Positions 1 through 8,694 of a stretch of DNA of 64,000 nt are shown one piece after another; positions within the stretch are counted from its first letter, which is position 1, and the number at the start of each line of letters is the position of its first letter. Both the position numbers and the translations under genes were made by a program. Where the stretch lies: assembly GCF_034043515.1 (NCBI RefSeq), contig NZ_CP138214.1, positions 496,001-560,000 of the forward strand, given 5' to 3'. Below the pieces are notes generated by a model that did no database searches, was not told the origin of the DNA, and saw nothing but the letters and a program-made list of their open reading frames with translations. Source of the stretch: Pseudomonas sp. MUP55 (lineage in GTDB: Bacteria; Pseudomonadota; Gammaproteobacteria; Pseudomonadales; Pseudomonadaceae).

Positions 1-431
1 ACCGCCGCCGGGTTGGCCGCGCTGTTGGTGGGCGCCATGGCTTCGGTCATCAGGTTGATCACGAAGTGGCCACGGCTGATGTCCTGTTCCGACAGATTGC
101 TGTCGCCGATCCAGTCGTGCAGTTCCTTGCGCCACGCCAGGTAAGTCTGCAGGTAGCGCTTGTAGAGCGGGTTCTGGCTCCAGGCCGGGTCTTGGAAGCG
201 ACGGTCGTCACTCTCCGGCACCAGCGCCGATTTGCCGAACATCACGTTCTTGAGTTCCACCCCGAAATGGGCGACGTGTTTGACGCTGTGTAACGGTTGC
301 TTGATGGCTTGGGTCAGCACCATCTTCGCCGAGGCCAGTAAATCCTTTTTGCGTAACGCGATGATCGGGTTCAGCCCCAGGGTGTTTTCCGAGGCCTGGC
401 GTTTCAAGTCATCGTTGTTCTTGTTACTCAT
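1..431 (-). CDS. phaC1: Class II PHA synthase, N-terminal part
   Basis: Polymerises medium-chain (R)-3-hydroxyacyl-CoA into polyhydroxyalkanoate at the granule surface. Only the first 143 codons are present; the gene runs off the left edge. The translation begins MSNKNNDDLKRQ and continues with the N-terminal region typical of Pseudomonas PhaC1; the lipase-box cysteine lies outside the window. The start is the ATG at 429-431. The position upstream of DUF971 and hslUV is the usual Pseudomonas order, and phaZ-phaC2-phaD would be expected beyond the edge. A -24/-12-like promoter lies about 115 nt upstream. Confidence 0.93.
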   Translation of the reverse strand, partial: MSNKNNDDLKRQASENTLGLNPIIALRKKDLLASAKMVLTQAIKQPLHSVKHVAHFGVELKNVMFGKSALVPESDDRRFQDPAWSQNPLYKRYLQTYLAWRKELHDWIGDSNLSEQDISRGHFVINLMTEAMAPTNSAANPAA

Positions 432-546
432 CTACGACGCTCCATTGTCCGAAAGACGAGTACCGGCGATTGCTGCGCACCCATTTCGATACACGACACC
501 AGCCTGGTACTGCGACTCGGGTGACCGTTGATACCGCATCGTCAAA

Positions 547-564
547 TGCAGGGAACTTGCCAGT
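547..564 (-). promoter_or_regulatory. Candidate sigma-54 promoter of phaC1
   Basis: On the minus strand the sequence CTGGCAAGTTCCCTGCA has GG and GC separated by exactly 10 nt, as in -24/-12 promoters (consensus TGGCAC-N5-TTGC). The -12 element reads CTGC instead of TTGC. Sigma-54-type promoters have been reported ahead of phaC1 in other pseudomonads. The distance to the phaC1 ATG is about 115 nt. Confidence 0.45.
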
Positions 565-601
565 TCCATTGGTTACCCGAGTTTAATTTTTTTCGCAAGC
601 G

Positions 602-616
602 GGCCAATCATTGGCC
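602..616. promoter_or_regulatory. Perfect palindrome upstream of phaC1 promoter
   Basis: GGCCAAT-C-ATTGGCC is a perfect 7-bp dyad with a 1-nt centre, about 40 bp upstream of the -24 element of the candidate phaC1 promoter. It could be an operator or activator site. No regulator can be assigned from sequence. Confidence 0.3.
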
Positions 617-679
617 ACCAGACAGGGCATTCAAGCAGATGAAATTAGAAAATGCCCTCTAAAGCGCAAGACGCCTGCG

Positions 680-1057
680 CTAGAGCATCAGCCGCACGAC
701 CGACTGGTTCGGGTCGCGGGTTTTTCCGGCCGCTTTGAGTTCGTCCAGGTAATCAGCCCACAGCGCGTCCTGACGCACGGCCAGCTGATAAAGGTAATCC
801 CAGGTGAACAGTCCGCTGTCATGGCCGTCGTCGAAGGTTAATTTCAGTGCGTACTGGCCGGCCGGTTCCAGCTTGATCAACTTAACGTTGAGCTTGCCGA
901 ATTGCAGGATGGGTTTGCCGTGGCCCTGGACCTCGGCGGAAGGCGAATGTACGCGTAGGAATTCGGCGGGCAGTTGGTAAGTTTCGTCCGGGCCGTAAGT
1001 CAGGCCAAGGGTGTTGGAGGTTTTGTGCAGGTTTACAGCGGTAGGAAATTTCGACAT
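680..1057 (-). CDS. DUF971 (GBBH-like N-terminal domain) protein
   Basis: A 125-residue protein that is one DUF971 domain, related to the N-terminal domain of gamma-butyrobetaine hydroxylases. The centre contains KLTFDDGHDSGLFTWDYLY, where the family signature HDSGIF(S/T)W is clear. The function is unknown; members are often small stand-alone proteins. It lies downstream of hslU on the same strand, a conserved Pseudomonas arrangement, with a hairpin repeat in between. There is only a weak ribosome site before the ATG. Confidence 0.9.
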   Translation of the reverse strand: MSKFPTAVNLHKTSNTLGLTYGPDETYQLPAEFLRVHSPSAEVQGHGKPILQFGKLNVKLIKLEPAGQYALKLTFDDGHDSGLFTWDYLYQLAVRQDALWADYLDELKAAGKTRDPNQSVVRLML

Positions 1058-1075
1058 TGGAGGAGACCTTGGTTA

Positions 1076-1138
1076 CAAGCTGTAAGCTACAAGCTTCAAG
1101 TTGAGCAGATCAACTTGCCGCTTGTAGCTTACAGCTTG
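1076..1138. repeat. Long intergenic hairpin repeat, AAGCTTGTAGC family (copy 1)
   Basis: Two perfect 19-bp inverted arms (CAAGCTGTAAGCTACAAGC at 1076-1094 and its complement at 1120-1138) enclose a second small inverted repeat (CAAGTTG...CAACTTG). It lies between hslU and the DUF971 gene. Related imperfect copies occur at 25535-25628 and 63579-63653, so this is a dispersed family distinct from the two REPIN families here. Confidence 0.85.
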
Positions 1139-1142
1139 CGCT

Positions 1143-2480
1143 TTACAGAATGTAGCGCGACAGGTCTTCGTTCTGCGCCAATTCGCCCAAATGGCTGTTG
1201 ACGTAATCCGCGTCGATCTTGATCGCTTCGCCATTCTGCAAACCTGCCATGTCGCCGGCGCTGAACGACACTTCTTCGAGCAAGCGTTCCAGCAGGGTGT
1301 GCAGGCGACGGGCACCGATGTTCTCGGTCTTCTCGTTGACCTGCCAGGCAATCTCCGCCAGGCGCTTGATACCGTCGGCCTGGAATTCGATGCCCAGGCC
1401 CTCGGTTTTCAACAACTCACGGTATTGCTCGGTCAGCGAGGCATGCGGCTCGCTGAGGATGCGCTCGAAGTCGCCCGGGGTCAGCGCCTTTAGTTCCACG
1501 CGGATCGGCAGACGGCCTTGCAGCTCCGGCACCAAGTCGCTTGGCTTGCTCAGGTGGAAAGCACCGGAGGCGATAAACAGGATGTGGTCGGTCTTGACCA
1601 TGCCCAGCTTGGTGTTGACCGTGCAGCCCTCGATCAGCGGCAGCAGGTCGCGCTGTACACCCTCGCGAGACACATCGACACCGCCGGAATTGCCGCGCTT
1701 GGCCACCTTGTCGATCTCATCGATAAACACGATGCCATGTTGCTCGACCGCTTCCAGGGCCTTGGCCTTGAGTTCTTCCTCGTTCACCAGGCGCCCGGCT
1801 TCTTCGTCGCGCACCAGTTTCAGCGCTTCCTTCACCTTGAGCTTGCGGCTTTTCTTCTTGCCCTTGCCCATGTTGGCGAACAGGTTCTGCAACTGGCTGG
1901 TCATTTCTTCCATGCCCGGTGGCGCGGAAATATCGACGCCGGACACTTCGGCGACTTCGATCTCGATTTCCTTGTCGTCCAGCTGGCCTTCACGCAGTCG
2001 CTTGCGAAACAGCTGACGGGTGTTGGAGTCGGACGACGGCGCGGCATCTTCATTGAAACCCATGCGTGCCGGTGGCAGCAGGGCGTCGAGGATGCGTTCT
2101 TCGGCGGCGTCTTCGGCGCGGTGGCTGACCTTGGTCACTTCCTGTTCGCGCAGCATCTTCAGGGCGGCATCGGCCAAGTCGCGAATGATCGATTCGACGT
2201 CGCGGCCCACGTAGCCCACTTCGGTGAACTTGGTGGCTTCGACCTTGATGAACGGGGCATTGGCCAACTTGGCCAGACGCCGGGCGATTTCGGTTTTACC
2301 GACGCCGGTCGGACCGATCATCAGGATGTTCTTCGGCGTTACTTCAACGCGCAGTTCTTCGGGCAGTTGCATCCGGCGCCAGCGGTTGCGCAGCGCAATG
2401 GCGACGGCGCGCTTGGCATCGTCCTGGCCGATGATATGGCGATTGAGTTCGTGGACGATTTCGCGGGGAGTCATGGACAT
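1143..2480 (-). CDS. hslU: HslU, ATPase subunit of HslVU protease
   Basis: AAA+ unfoldase that feeds proteins into the HslV peptidase in the cytosol. 445 residues, the normal length. The Walker A motif GPTGVGKT is at 56-63, Walker B is in VFIDEIDK, and the C-terminus LSRYIL matches the family tail that inserts into HslV. The ATG at 2480 (MSMTPREIV) was chosen because the six upstream codons are not family-like. It lies 37 nt after hslV and is probably cotranscribed from the heat-shock-type promoter ahead of hslV. Confidence 0.97.
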   Translation of the reverse strand: MSMTPREIVHELNRHIIGQDDAKRAVAIALRNRWRRMQLPEELRVEVTPKNILMIGPTGVGKTEIARRLAKLANAPFIKVEATKFTEVGYVGRDVESIIRDLADAALKMLREQEVTKVSHRAEDAAEERILDALLPPARMGFNEDAAPSSDSNTRQLFRKRLREGQLDDKEIEIEVAEVSGVDISAPPGMEEMTSQLQNLFANMGKGKKKSRKLKVKEALKLVRDEEAGRLVNEEELKAKALEAVEQHGIVFIDEIDKVAKRGNSGGVDVSREGVQRDLLPLIEGCTVNTKLGMVKTDHILFIASGAFHLSKPSDLVPELQGRLPIRVELKALTPGDFERILSEPHASLTEQYRELLKTEGLGIEFQADGIKRLAEIAWQVNEKTENIGARRLHTLLERLLEEVSFSAGDMAGLQNGEAIKIDADYVNSHLGELAQNEDLSRYIL

Positions 2481-2517
2481 AATGTTTGGCGGCCTCAAGC
2501 GGGAATAAGCCTAGGGC

Positions 2518-3048
2518 TTACTCGGCGAGGTCCTGCTCCTCAATGGTCTGGTTGTGGTTGGTGAACACGCAGATATCGCCGGCGATACCCAGGGCGGTCT
2601 CGACGATTTCACGGGCCGACAGGTCGGTTTTCTTCAACAGCGCGCTGGCCGCAGCTTGTGCATAGCCGCCACCGGAACCCATGGCGATCAGGCCATGCTC
2701 GGGTTCAACCACATCGCCGTTGCCGGTGATGATCAAGGACGCGTCTTTGTTGGCGACCGCCAGCATGGCTTCGAGGCGGCTGAGGGAGCGGTCGGTGCGC
2801 CATTCTTTGGCGAGTTCGACGGCGGCGCGCACCAGGTGGCCCTGGTGTTTTTCGAGCTGGCCTTCGAAACGCTCGAACAGGGTGAAGGCGTCGGCGGTAG
2901 CGCCTGCGAAGCCGGCGAGCACCTGGCCGTGGTACAGGCGACGCACTTTCTTGGCGTTGCCTTTCATCACGGTATTACCCAGGGAAACCTGGCCGTCGCC
3001 GCCCATGACGACTTTGCCGTGGCGACGTACTGAAACGATGGTGGTCAA
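2518..3048 (-). CDS. hslV: HslV, peptidase subunit of HslVU protease
   Basis: N-terminal-threonine peptidase of the proteasome beta family, forming the double ring of HslVU. 176 residues. The start is set at the TTG codon 3048-3046: this makes the second residue Thr ([10 protein letters not shown]), the nucleophile exposed after removal of Met, and a GGAG ribosome site lies 8-10 nt upstream. The alternative GTG at 3063 would put five extra residues before the catalytic Thr and lacks support. hslU follows. Confidence 0.96.
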   Translation of the reverse strand: MTTIVSVRRHGKVVMGGDGQVSLGNTVMKGNAKKVRRLYHGQVLAGFAGATADAFTLFERFEGQLEKHQGHLVRAAVELAKEWRTDRSLSRLEAMLAVANKDASLIITGNGDVVEPEHGLIAMGSGGGYAQAAASALLKKTDLSAREIVETALGIAGDICVFTNHNQTIEEQDLAE

Positions 3049-3095
3049 GGGGAGAGTCTCCACGCAGCGGGGCGAAAATGCCCTGATGGAAACTC

Positions 3096-3123
3096 ATATG
3101 GGGGTGGCGAGAAGGATTTCAAC
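3096..3123 (-). promoter_or_regulatory. Sigma-32 (RpoH) type promoter of hslVU
   Basis: The minus strand reads GTTGAAA (3123-3117), a 13-nt spacer, then CCCCATAT (3103-3096), close to the heat-shock consensus CTTGAAA-N11-16-CCCCATNT. It lies about 48 nt upstream of the hslV TTG. hslVU is a known RpoH operon in other gamma-proteobacteria, so position and match agree. Confidence 0.75.
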
Positions 3124-3193
3124 CGTAGGACAGTACGGCGGACGAGTGGTGTTTATTGGTCTGCCACTCATTCCAGAACACCACAGAACCCAT

Positions 3194-3286
3194 TGTGGGA
3201 GGGGGCTTGCCCCCGATGACGGGCTGCCTGCCAACGAATACGTTGACTGATAGACCGCTATCGGGGGCAAGCCCCCTCCCACATTT
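3194..3286. repeat. REPIN, GTGGGAGGGGGCTTGC family
   Basis: Two inverted REP palindromes, GTGGGAGGGGGCTTGCCCCC and its complement, about 50 nt apart, flanking a variable centre. It lies between the SPOR gene and the hslVU promoter. Such pairs are mobilised by RAYT transposases encoded elsewhere. Confidence 0.9.
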
Positions 3287-3306
3287 TGATGGTTGTTAAA
3301 CTTGGA

Positions 3307-4008
3307 TCAGCGGCTCTGGCGCTGTTGTAACAGCAGGTTGCTAAAGCCGGCCCCAGCCAATTGTTTCTGCGCCACGGTCAACTGTTCGCGGTTGCTGAAC
3401 GGGCCCACCAGCACGCGATACCAGGTCGCGTCCTTCACGGTGCCAGACTCCACCGTCACCGCTTGGCCCAGCAGAATGATCTGTGCCCGCACGCGATCGG
3501 CATCCGCCTGTTTCGGGAACGAGCCCGCCTGCAGGAAGAACTTGGTCACCGGGGCGGCCTTGGTCGCGGCCACCGGCGGCGCGGGCGGCGGGGTGATTCC
3601 AGCCAGCGCGGCCTGGGCGCGCGCGGTGTCGATTTTCGCCGCTTCCGCAGGCGTTACCGGTGTGGTCGGCACTTGCGGCGTCGGCAGGGTTTTCTCCGGC
3701 ACGGCGTCGGGCGGCACGATGACTTCCGATTCCGGCAGCAGCGTGTAGAAGTCGTACTTGGGCTTCACCGGTGCGGTCGGGCTCGGCGCCGTCTTGTTGG
3801 CCTCGGCGATTTTCGTGGCCTTCTGCTGCTCCTGTTTGACGCGCTTGACGTCATCGCCCTGGCCGGGCTCCAGCTTCATCAGGAAGACCACGAATGCGCC
3901 GACCGTGAGGCCGATGGCCATCCACAGCCAACCCGGGATCGGCTGCTTGGCCGGGGCCTGGTAGCGGCTGGCGCCGCGCTTGGGTGCAGGTTTTTTCTTG
4001 GCGGCCAA
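3307..4008 (-). CDS. SPOR-domain membrane protein (FtsN-like)
   Basis: 233 residues: a basic cytoplasmic N-terminus (AAKKKPAPKRG), one transmembrane helix around 26-44, a proline-rich periplasmic linker, and a C-terminal SPOR domain (about 155-230, FFLQAGSFPKQADADRVRAQ) that binds denuded septal peptidoglycan. The layout is FtsN-like, so a septal role is likely but inferred. The start is a TTG one base after the argS stop, with GGAG in the last argS codons, so it is translationally coupled to argS. Orthologues sit between hslV and argS in other pseudomonads. Confidence 0.9.
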   Translation of the reverse strand: MAAKKKPAPKRGASRYQAPAKQPIPGWLWMAIGLTVGAFVVFLMKLEPGQGDDVKRVKQEQQKATKIAEANKTAPSPTAPVKPKYDFYTLLPESEVIVPPDAVPEKTLPTPQVPTTPVTPAEAAKIDTARAQAALAGITPPPAPPVAATKAAPVTKFFLQAGSFPKQADADRVRAQIILLGQAVTVESGTVKDATWYRVLVGPFSNREQLTVAQKQLAGAGFSNLLLQQRQSR

Positions 4009-4009
4009 C

Positions 4010-5746
4010 TTACATGCGCTCCAGTGTTTCCAGGCCCAACAGCTCCAGGCCTTGCTTGAGGGTCCGTCCCGCCAGTGCGGCGAGGCGCAGGCGACTTTGC
4101 TTCTGGGCTTCGTCGTCTGCGCTGAGGATCGGGCAGTTCTCGTAGAAGCTGGAGAACAGGCCGGCCACTTCGTACAGGTAGGTGCAGAGGATATGCGGCG
4201 TGCCTTTCTCGCCGACGCTGTTCAGCACTTCGCCGAACTGCGCAAGCTTGGCGGCCAGTTCCTGCTCATGGGGCGCGTCCAGCACGATCTGGCCTTCGAC
4301 TTCGCTGAAGTCCTTGCCCAGTTTACGGAACACACCGGCCACGCGGGTGTAGGCGTAGAGCAGGTACGGCGCGGTGTTGCCTTCGAAGTTGAGCATCAGG
4401 TCGAAGTTGAAGCTGTAGTCGCTGGTGCGGTGCTTGGACAGGTCGGCGTATTTCACCGCGCCAATCCCCACCACGCGGGCGATGTTGCGCAGGTCGGCCT
4501 CGGCCAGCTCGGGGTTCTTTTCCTTGACCAGGTTGTAGGCGCGTTCCTGGGCTTCGGTCAGCAGGTCGATCAGCTTCACGGTGCCGCCGTCGCGGGTCTT
4601 GAACGGGCGACCATCGGCGCCGTTCATGGTGCCAAAACCCATGTGTTCCATGTGCATCGGGTGGGTGACGAAGCCGGCGCGGCGCGCCACTTCGAACACT
4701 TGCTGGAAGTGCAGGGCCTGGCGCTGGTCAACGAAATACAGCGCACGGTCGGCCTTGAGCACGCCGCTGCGGTAGCGCACGGCGGCCAGGTCGGTGGTGG
4801 CGTAGAGATAACCGCCATCGGCCTTGACGATGATCACCGGCAGCGGCTCGCCATCGGCGGTCTTGAATTCTTCCAGGAACACGCACTGCGCGCCGTTGCT
4901 CTCGACCAGCAGCCCCGCGGCCTTGAGGTCGTTGACCACGTTGATCAGGTCGTCGTTGTAGGCGCTTTCGCCCATCACATCGGCCATGGTCAACTTGACG
5001 TTGAGCAGCTCGTAGATTTCCTGGCAGTGGGACAGCGAGATGTCGCGAAAGCGCCCCCACAGTTCCAGGCATTCCTTGTCGCCCGCCTGCAGCTTGACCA
5101 CCAGGCTGCGCGCACGGTCGGCAAATTCTTCGGATTCGTCGAAGCGCTTCTTGGCGGCGCGGTAGAAGTTTTCCAGGTCGGCCAGTTCGTTGCTGGTGAT
5201 CGGGTTTTCCTGCAGGTACGCCATCAGCATGCCGAACTGGGTACCCCAGTCGCCCACGTGGTTCTGACGGATGACGGTGTCGCCGAGAAACTCCAGCACC
5301 CGCGCCACGCCGTCGCCAATGATGGTCGAGCGCAGGTGACCAACGTGCATCTCCTTGGCCAGGTTCGGTGCCGACAGGTCGATGACCACGCGCTGGCTGT
5401 CGCCGGCCTTGTGTGCGCCGATGTTGGCGTCGGCCAGGGCAGCATCCAGGCGCGCGGCCAGGGCCTGGGTGTTCTGGAAGAAGTTGATAAAGCCTGGGCC
5501 GGCGATTTCGGCCTTGGTGACACTGGCGTCAGTCGGTAGCGCGGCGATGATTTTTTCCGCCAGGTCGCGCGGCTTCATGCCGGCCGGCTTGGACAGCATC
5601 ATCGCGATGTTGCTGGCGAAGTCGCCGTGGGTCTTGTCGCGGGTGTTCTCCACCTGGATCGCCGGCGACAGGCCTTCAGGCAACACACCTTCGTTGACGA
5701 GTTGGGTGAGGGCTTGTTGGATCAGCTGGCGAATGGTGTCTTTCAT
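4010..5746 (-). CDS. argS: Arginyl-tRNA synthetase
   Basis: Class I aminoacyl-tRNA synthetase charging tRNA-Arg. 578 residues. The HIGH-type motif appears as HVGHLRST; the N-terminal Arg-tRNA additional domain ([13 protein letters not shown]) and the C-terminal DALR anticodon-binding domain are present. The KMSKS loop is replaced by the arginyl-type sequence around [11 protein letters not shown]. The ATG at 5746 was chosen over an upstream in-frame start because the family begins at MKDTIRQL. It is followed by the SPOR gene, one base apart. Confidence 0.97.
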   Translation of the reverse strand: MKDTIRQLIQQALTQLVNEGVLPEGLSPAIQVENTRDKTHGDFASNIAMMLSKPAGMKPRDLAEKIIAALPTDASVTKAEIAGPGFINFFQNTQALAARLDAALADANIGAHKAGDSQRVVIDLSAPNLAKEMHVGHLRSTIIGDGVARVLEFLGDTVIRQNHVGDWGTQFGMLMAYLQENPITSNELADLENFYRAAKKRFDESEEFADRARSLVVKLQAGDKECLELWGRFRDISLSHCQEIYELLNVKLTMADVMGESAYNDDLINVVNDLKAAGLLVESNGAQCVFLEEFKTADGEPLPVIIVKADGGYLYATTDLAAVRYRSGVLKADRALYFVDQRQALHFQQVFEVARRAGFVTHPMHMEHMGFGTMNGADGRPFKTRDGGTVKLIDLLTEAQERAYNLVKEKNPELAEADLRNIARVVGIGAVKYADLSKHRTSDYSFNFDLMLNFEGNTAPYLLYAYTRVAGVFRKLGKDFSEVEGQIVLDAPHEQELAAKLAQFGEVLNSVGEKGTPHILCTYLYEVAGLFSSFYENCPILSADDEAQKQSRLRLAALAGRTLKQGLELLGLETLERM

Positions 5747-5874
5747 GGTGTTCTCTTTCGACCGCAAGCGGCGGCGCGCGATGCGCAGGTGGAAAAACTG
5801 GGCATTATCCGTGGCGAGGGCGGGCTTGCCAACCGTTCCGGACCTGTGGAGCTGTTTAAGGCAGTTGTGCCCCC

Positions 5875-5974
5875 TGTAGGAGCGAGCTTGCTCGCGAAAA
5901 ACCTGAGGGCGCCGCGTTTATCCAGGATAAACGCAGTGTCCTTGAGTTCTTCGCGAGCAAGCTCGCTCCTACAG
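5875..5974. repeat. REPIN, TGTAGGAGCGAGCTTGC family
   Basis: Inverted pair of TGTAGGAGCGAGCTTGCTCG palindromes about 100 bp overall, between argS and the priA stop. Other copies of this family are at 40814-40914 (inside a gene) and 59135-59233 (inside another REPIN). Confidence 0.9.
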
Positions 5975-5982
5975 TGGACGGC

Positions 5983-8202
5983 TTAATACAAATCGACCGG
6001 GTCTACATCCAGCGACCATCGCACCTGTCGCCCGCTGGGCATTTGCTCCAGAGCAAGCAACCAGCTACTTAGTAGCCGATGCAGCGGTGCGCGGGACGTT
6101 GCCTGCAAGAGTAGCTGAGCCCGATAGCGCCCGGCACGGCGTTCCATGGGGGCGGGCACCGGGCCGAGCAGTTCGATGCCGCTCAGACTCAGTTCGGCAA
6201 GCAAACGTTCGGCAGCGCTGCAGGCCTCGTCGAGAAAACCTTCGGCCTGGCCCGGCTTGTGCGCCTCGGCGCGCAGCAATGCCAGGTGCGCAAACGGCGG
6301 CAGCCCGGCGGCGCGGCGTTCGCTCAGCGCCTGCTCGGCGAAGGCAAAGTAACCTTGTTCGGTCAGTTGAATCAGCAGTGGGTGGTCGGCCAGGTGCGTC
6401 TGGATAATCACCCGGCCCGGCTCTTCGGCACGCCCGGCACGGCCGGCGACCTGCACGATCAGTTGCGCCATGCGCTCGCTGGCGCGGAAGTCACCGGAGA
6501 ACAAGCCACCGTCGGCATCCAGGATCGACACCAGGGTCACCCGTGGGAAGTGATGCCCTTTGGCGAGCATCTGCGTGCCGACCAGAATGCACGGCTGGCC
6601 CTTCTGGATGGTGGCGAACAATTGGTTCATCGCGTCCTTGCGCGAGGTGCTGTCGCGGTCGACCCGCAGCACCGGGTAATCCGGGAACAGGATGCCCAGG
6701 CGCTCTTCGGCGCGCTCGGTGCCCGCGCCGACCGGGCGCAAGTCGACCTTGCCGCATTGCGGGCAGTGGCGCGGCACGCGCTCGACATGGCCGCAGTGGT
6801 GGCAGCGCAATTCGCCGTGGCGCTGGTGCACGGTCATGCGCGCATCGCAGCGCTCGCATTCGGACATCCAGCCACAGTCATGGCACAACAGCGTCGGCGC
6901 AAAGCCGCGGCGGTTGAGAAACACCAAAACTTGCTGGCCGGCGGCCAGGGTCTGGCCGATGGCTTGCTGCATCGGGCCGGAAATGCCGCTGTCCAGGGGC
7001 CGGCTTTTTACGTCCAGGCGCAGGAAACGCGGTTGTTTGGCGCCACCTGCGCGCTCATTCAGGCGCAGCAGGCCATAACGACCGGTGTAGGCGTTGTGCA
7101 GGCTTTCCAGGGAGGGCGTCGCCGAACCCAGCACAATCGGGATGTCTTCCTGGCGCGCGCGCACCAGCGCCAGGTCGCGGGCGTGGTAACGCAGGCCTTC
7201 CTGCTGTTTATAGGAGCCGTCGTGCTCTTCGTCGATGATGATCAGCCCCGGATTTTTCATCGGCGTGAACAGCGCCGAGCGGGTGCCGATAATAATGTCG
7301 GCTTCGCCGTCCCTTGCCGCCAGCCACGACTCCAGGCGCTCACGGTCGTTGACCGCCGAGTGCACCAGGGCGATGCGCGCGTTGAAGCGCTGTTCGAAAC
7401 GCGCCAGGGTTTGCGGGCCGAGGTTGATCTCCGGGATCAGCACCAGCGCCTGTTTGCCGGCTTGCAGGGTTTCGCGGATCAACTGCAAATAGACTTCGGT
7501 CTTGCCGCTGCCGGTGACGCCGGCCAGCAGGAACGCGTGGAAGCTGTCGAACCCGGCGCGGATCGCTTCATACGCGGCCCGTTGCTCGGGGTTCAGCGGC
7601 AGCTCCGGTTGCGCCAGCCAGTGTTCGTGACGCGGGTCGGGGGCATGCTTGCGGATTTCCACCTGCACCAAGCCTTTGGCGAGCAGCAGGTCGAGGCTGT
7701 CCTTGCTCAGCATCAGCTTGCTCAACAACTGATGGGCGACGCCATGGGGATGCTGGGCCAGGGTTGCCAGGGCTTCACGCTGGCGCGGGGCGCGGGCGAT
7801 GCGTGGGTCATCGAGGCGGGCGCCGGGCGTCATCGACCAGAAACGCTCCTGGCGCGCTTCGGCCAGTTCGCCCTGGCGCAGCAGCACCGGCAACGCCCAG
7901 CTCAGGGTATCGCCGAGGCTGTGCTGGTAATACTGCGCGGTCCACAGGCACAGTTTGAACAACGCGGGCGGCAGCGGCGGTGTGGCGTCGAGGATGGCGA
8001 TGGCCGGCTTGAGCTTTTCGGCGGGCACTTCGCTGTGGTCGGTGACTTCCACCAGGATGCCGATCATTTCCCGGCGCCCGAACGGCACACGCACACGCAT
8101 GCCGGGCTCCAATTGCGCACGCGGCACGCCGGCCGGGGCCCGGTAATCGAACAGGCGGCGCAGGGGCGAGGGCAGGGCTAGGCGCAAAATGGCGTCGGGC
8201 AC
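5983..8202 (-). CDS. priA: Primosomal replication protein N' (helicase PriA)
   Basis: SF2 3'-5' DNA helicase that restarts collapsed replication forks. 739 residues from the GTG at 8202, the usual Pseudomonas length. It shows an N-terminal DNA-binding domain (PDAILRLALPSPLRRLFDY), Walker A GVTGSGKTE near residue 230, the DEEH box in IIIDEEHD, and a zinc-binding insertion with paired cysteines (CHDCG, CERC, CHHCG, CPQCG). Upstream in-frame codons to 8286 are not family-like and were excluded. It is divergent from rpmE. Confidence 0.96.
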   Translation of the reverse strand: MPDAILRLALPSPLRRLFDYRAPAGVPRAQLEPGMRVRVPFGRREMIGILVEVTDHSEVPAEKLKPAIAILDATPPLPPALFKLCLWTAQYYQHSLGDTLSWALPVLLRQGELAEARQERFWSMTPGARLDDPRIARAPRQREALATLAQHPHGVAHQLLSKLMLSKDSLDLLLAKGLVQVEIRKHAPDPRHEHWLAQPELPLNPEQRAAYEAIRAGFDSFHAFLLAGVTGSGKTEVYLQLIRETLQAGKQALVLIPEINLGPQTLARFEQRFNARIALVHSAVNDRERLESWLAARDGEADIIIGTRSALFTPMKNPGLIIIDEEHDGSYKQQEGLRYHARDLALVRARQEDIPIVLGSATPSLESLHNAYTGRYGLLRLNERAGGAKQPRFLRLDVKSRPLDSGISGPMQQAIGQTLAAGQQVLVFLNRRGFAPTLLCHDCGWMSECERCDARMTVHQRHGELRCHHCGHVERVPRHCPQCGKVDLRPVGAGTERAEERLGILFPDYPVLRVDRDSTSRKDAMNQLFATIQKGQPCILVGTQMLAKGHHFPRVTLVSILDADGGLFSGDFRASERMAQLIVQVAGRAGRAEEPGRVIIQTHLADHPLLIQLTEQGYFAFAEQALSERRAAGLPPFAHLALLRAEAHKPGQAEGFLDEACSAAERLLAELSLSGIELLGPVPAPMERRAGRYRAQLLLQATSRAPLHRLLSSWLLALEQMPSGRQVRWSLDVDPVDLY

Positions 8203-8349
8203 GCGGGGAGTCTCATATGAAAACAGGCGGTGGTGCAGGGGCGCGAGACTAGCAGACCGGCGGCACGGGTGTCCCGTCTCTGGCACTGCACATGAGCAGT
8301 GGCGCGCCAGTATTTCTGATGAAAGGGAGTTTTCGGCCGTCAGCGCCGC

Positions 8350-8377
8350 TTGCGCGAATACAAAGGTCTGGTAGAAT
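8350..8377 (+). promoter_or_regulatory. Candidate sigma-70 promoter of rpmE
   Basis: TTGCGC at 8350-8355 and TAGAAT at 8372-8377 with a 16-nt spacer, about 70 nt upstream of the rpmE ATG, in the priA/rpmE divergent interval. Confidence 0.45.
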
Positions 8378-8446
8378 CCGCGGCCTAATTACGTGCGGTA
8401 TTCGACAATAGTGTCGAGTGGCGGCACGCTAGCCCGAGGAAGTGCC

Positions 8447-8680
8447 ATGAAAGCCGATATCCATCCAGCGTACGAAACCATCGAAGTAACCTGCAGCTGC
8501 GGCAACAAGTTCGAAACTCGTTCGAACCTGTGCAAGCCACTGGGTACTGACGTATGCAACGAGTGCCACCCGTTCTACACCGGTAAGCAGAAAACTCTGG
8601 ACACCGGCGGCCGTGTACAGCGCTTCGCAGATCGCTTTGGTGCTTTCGGCAAGAAGCCTGCTGCTACTCCAGCAGAGTAA
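8447..8680 (+). CDS. rpmE: 50S ribosomal protein L31
   Basis: 77-residue ribosomal protein of the large subunit. This is the zinc-binding type: cysteines in CSCG and CNEC can form the Cys4 site, so a zinc-independent paralogue may exist elsewhere for zinc starvation. The start at [10 protein letters not shown] was chosen over an in-frame ATG 54 nt upstream because it is the family start and has GAGGAAG in front. A strong terminator begins 35 nt after the stop, inside the next gene. Confidence 0.97.
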   Translation: MKADIHPAYETIEVTCSCGNKFETRSNLCKPLGTDVCNECHPFYTGKQKTLDTGGRVQRFADRFGAFGKKPAATPAE

Positions 8681-8694
8681 GGCGCAAAAGCCTT

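Noticed and set aside
3049..3063. GTG at 3063 as hslV start
   Set aside because: It would put five residues before the conserved Thr nucleophile, and the GGAG lies where it serves the TTG at 3048.
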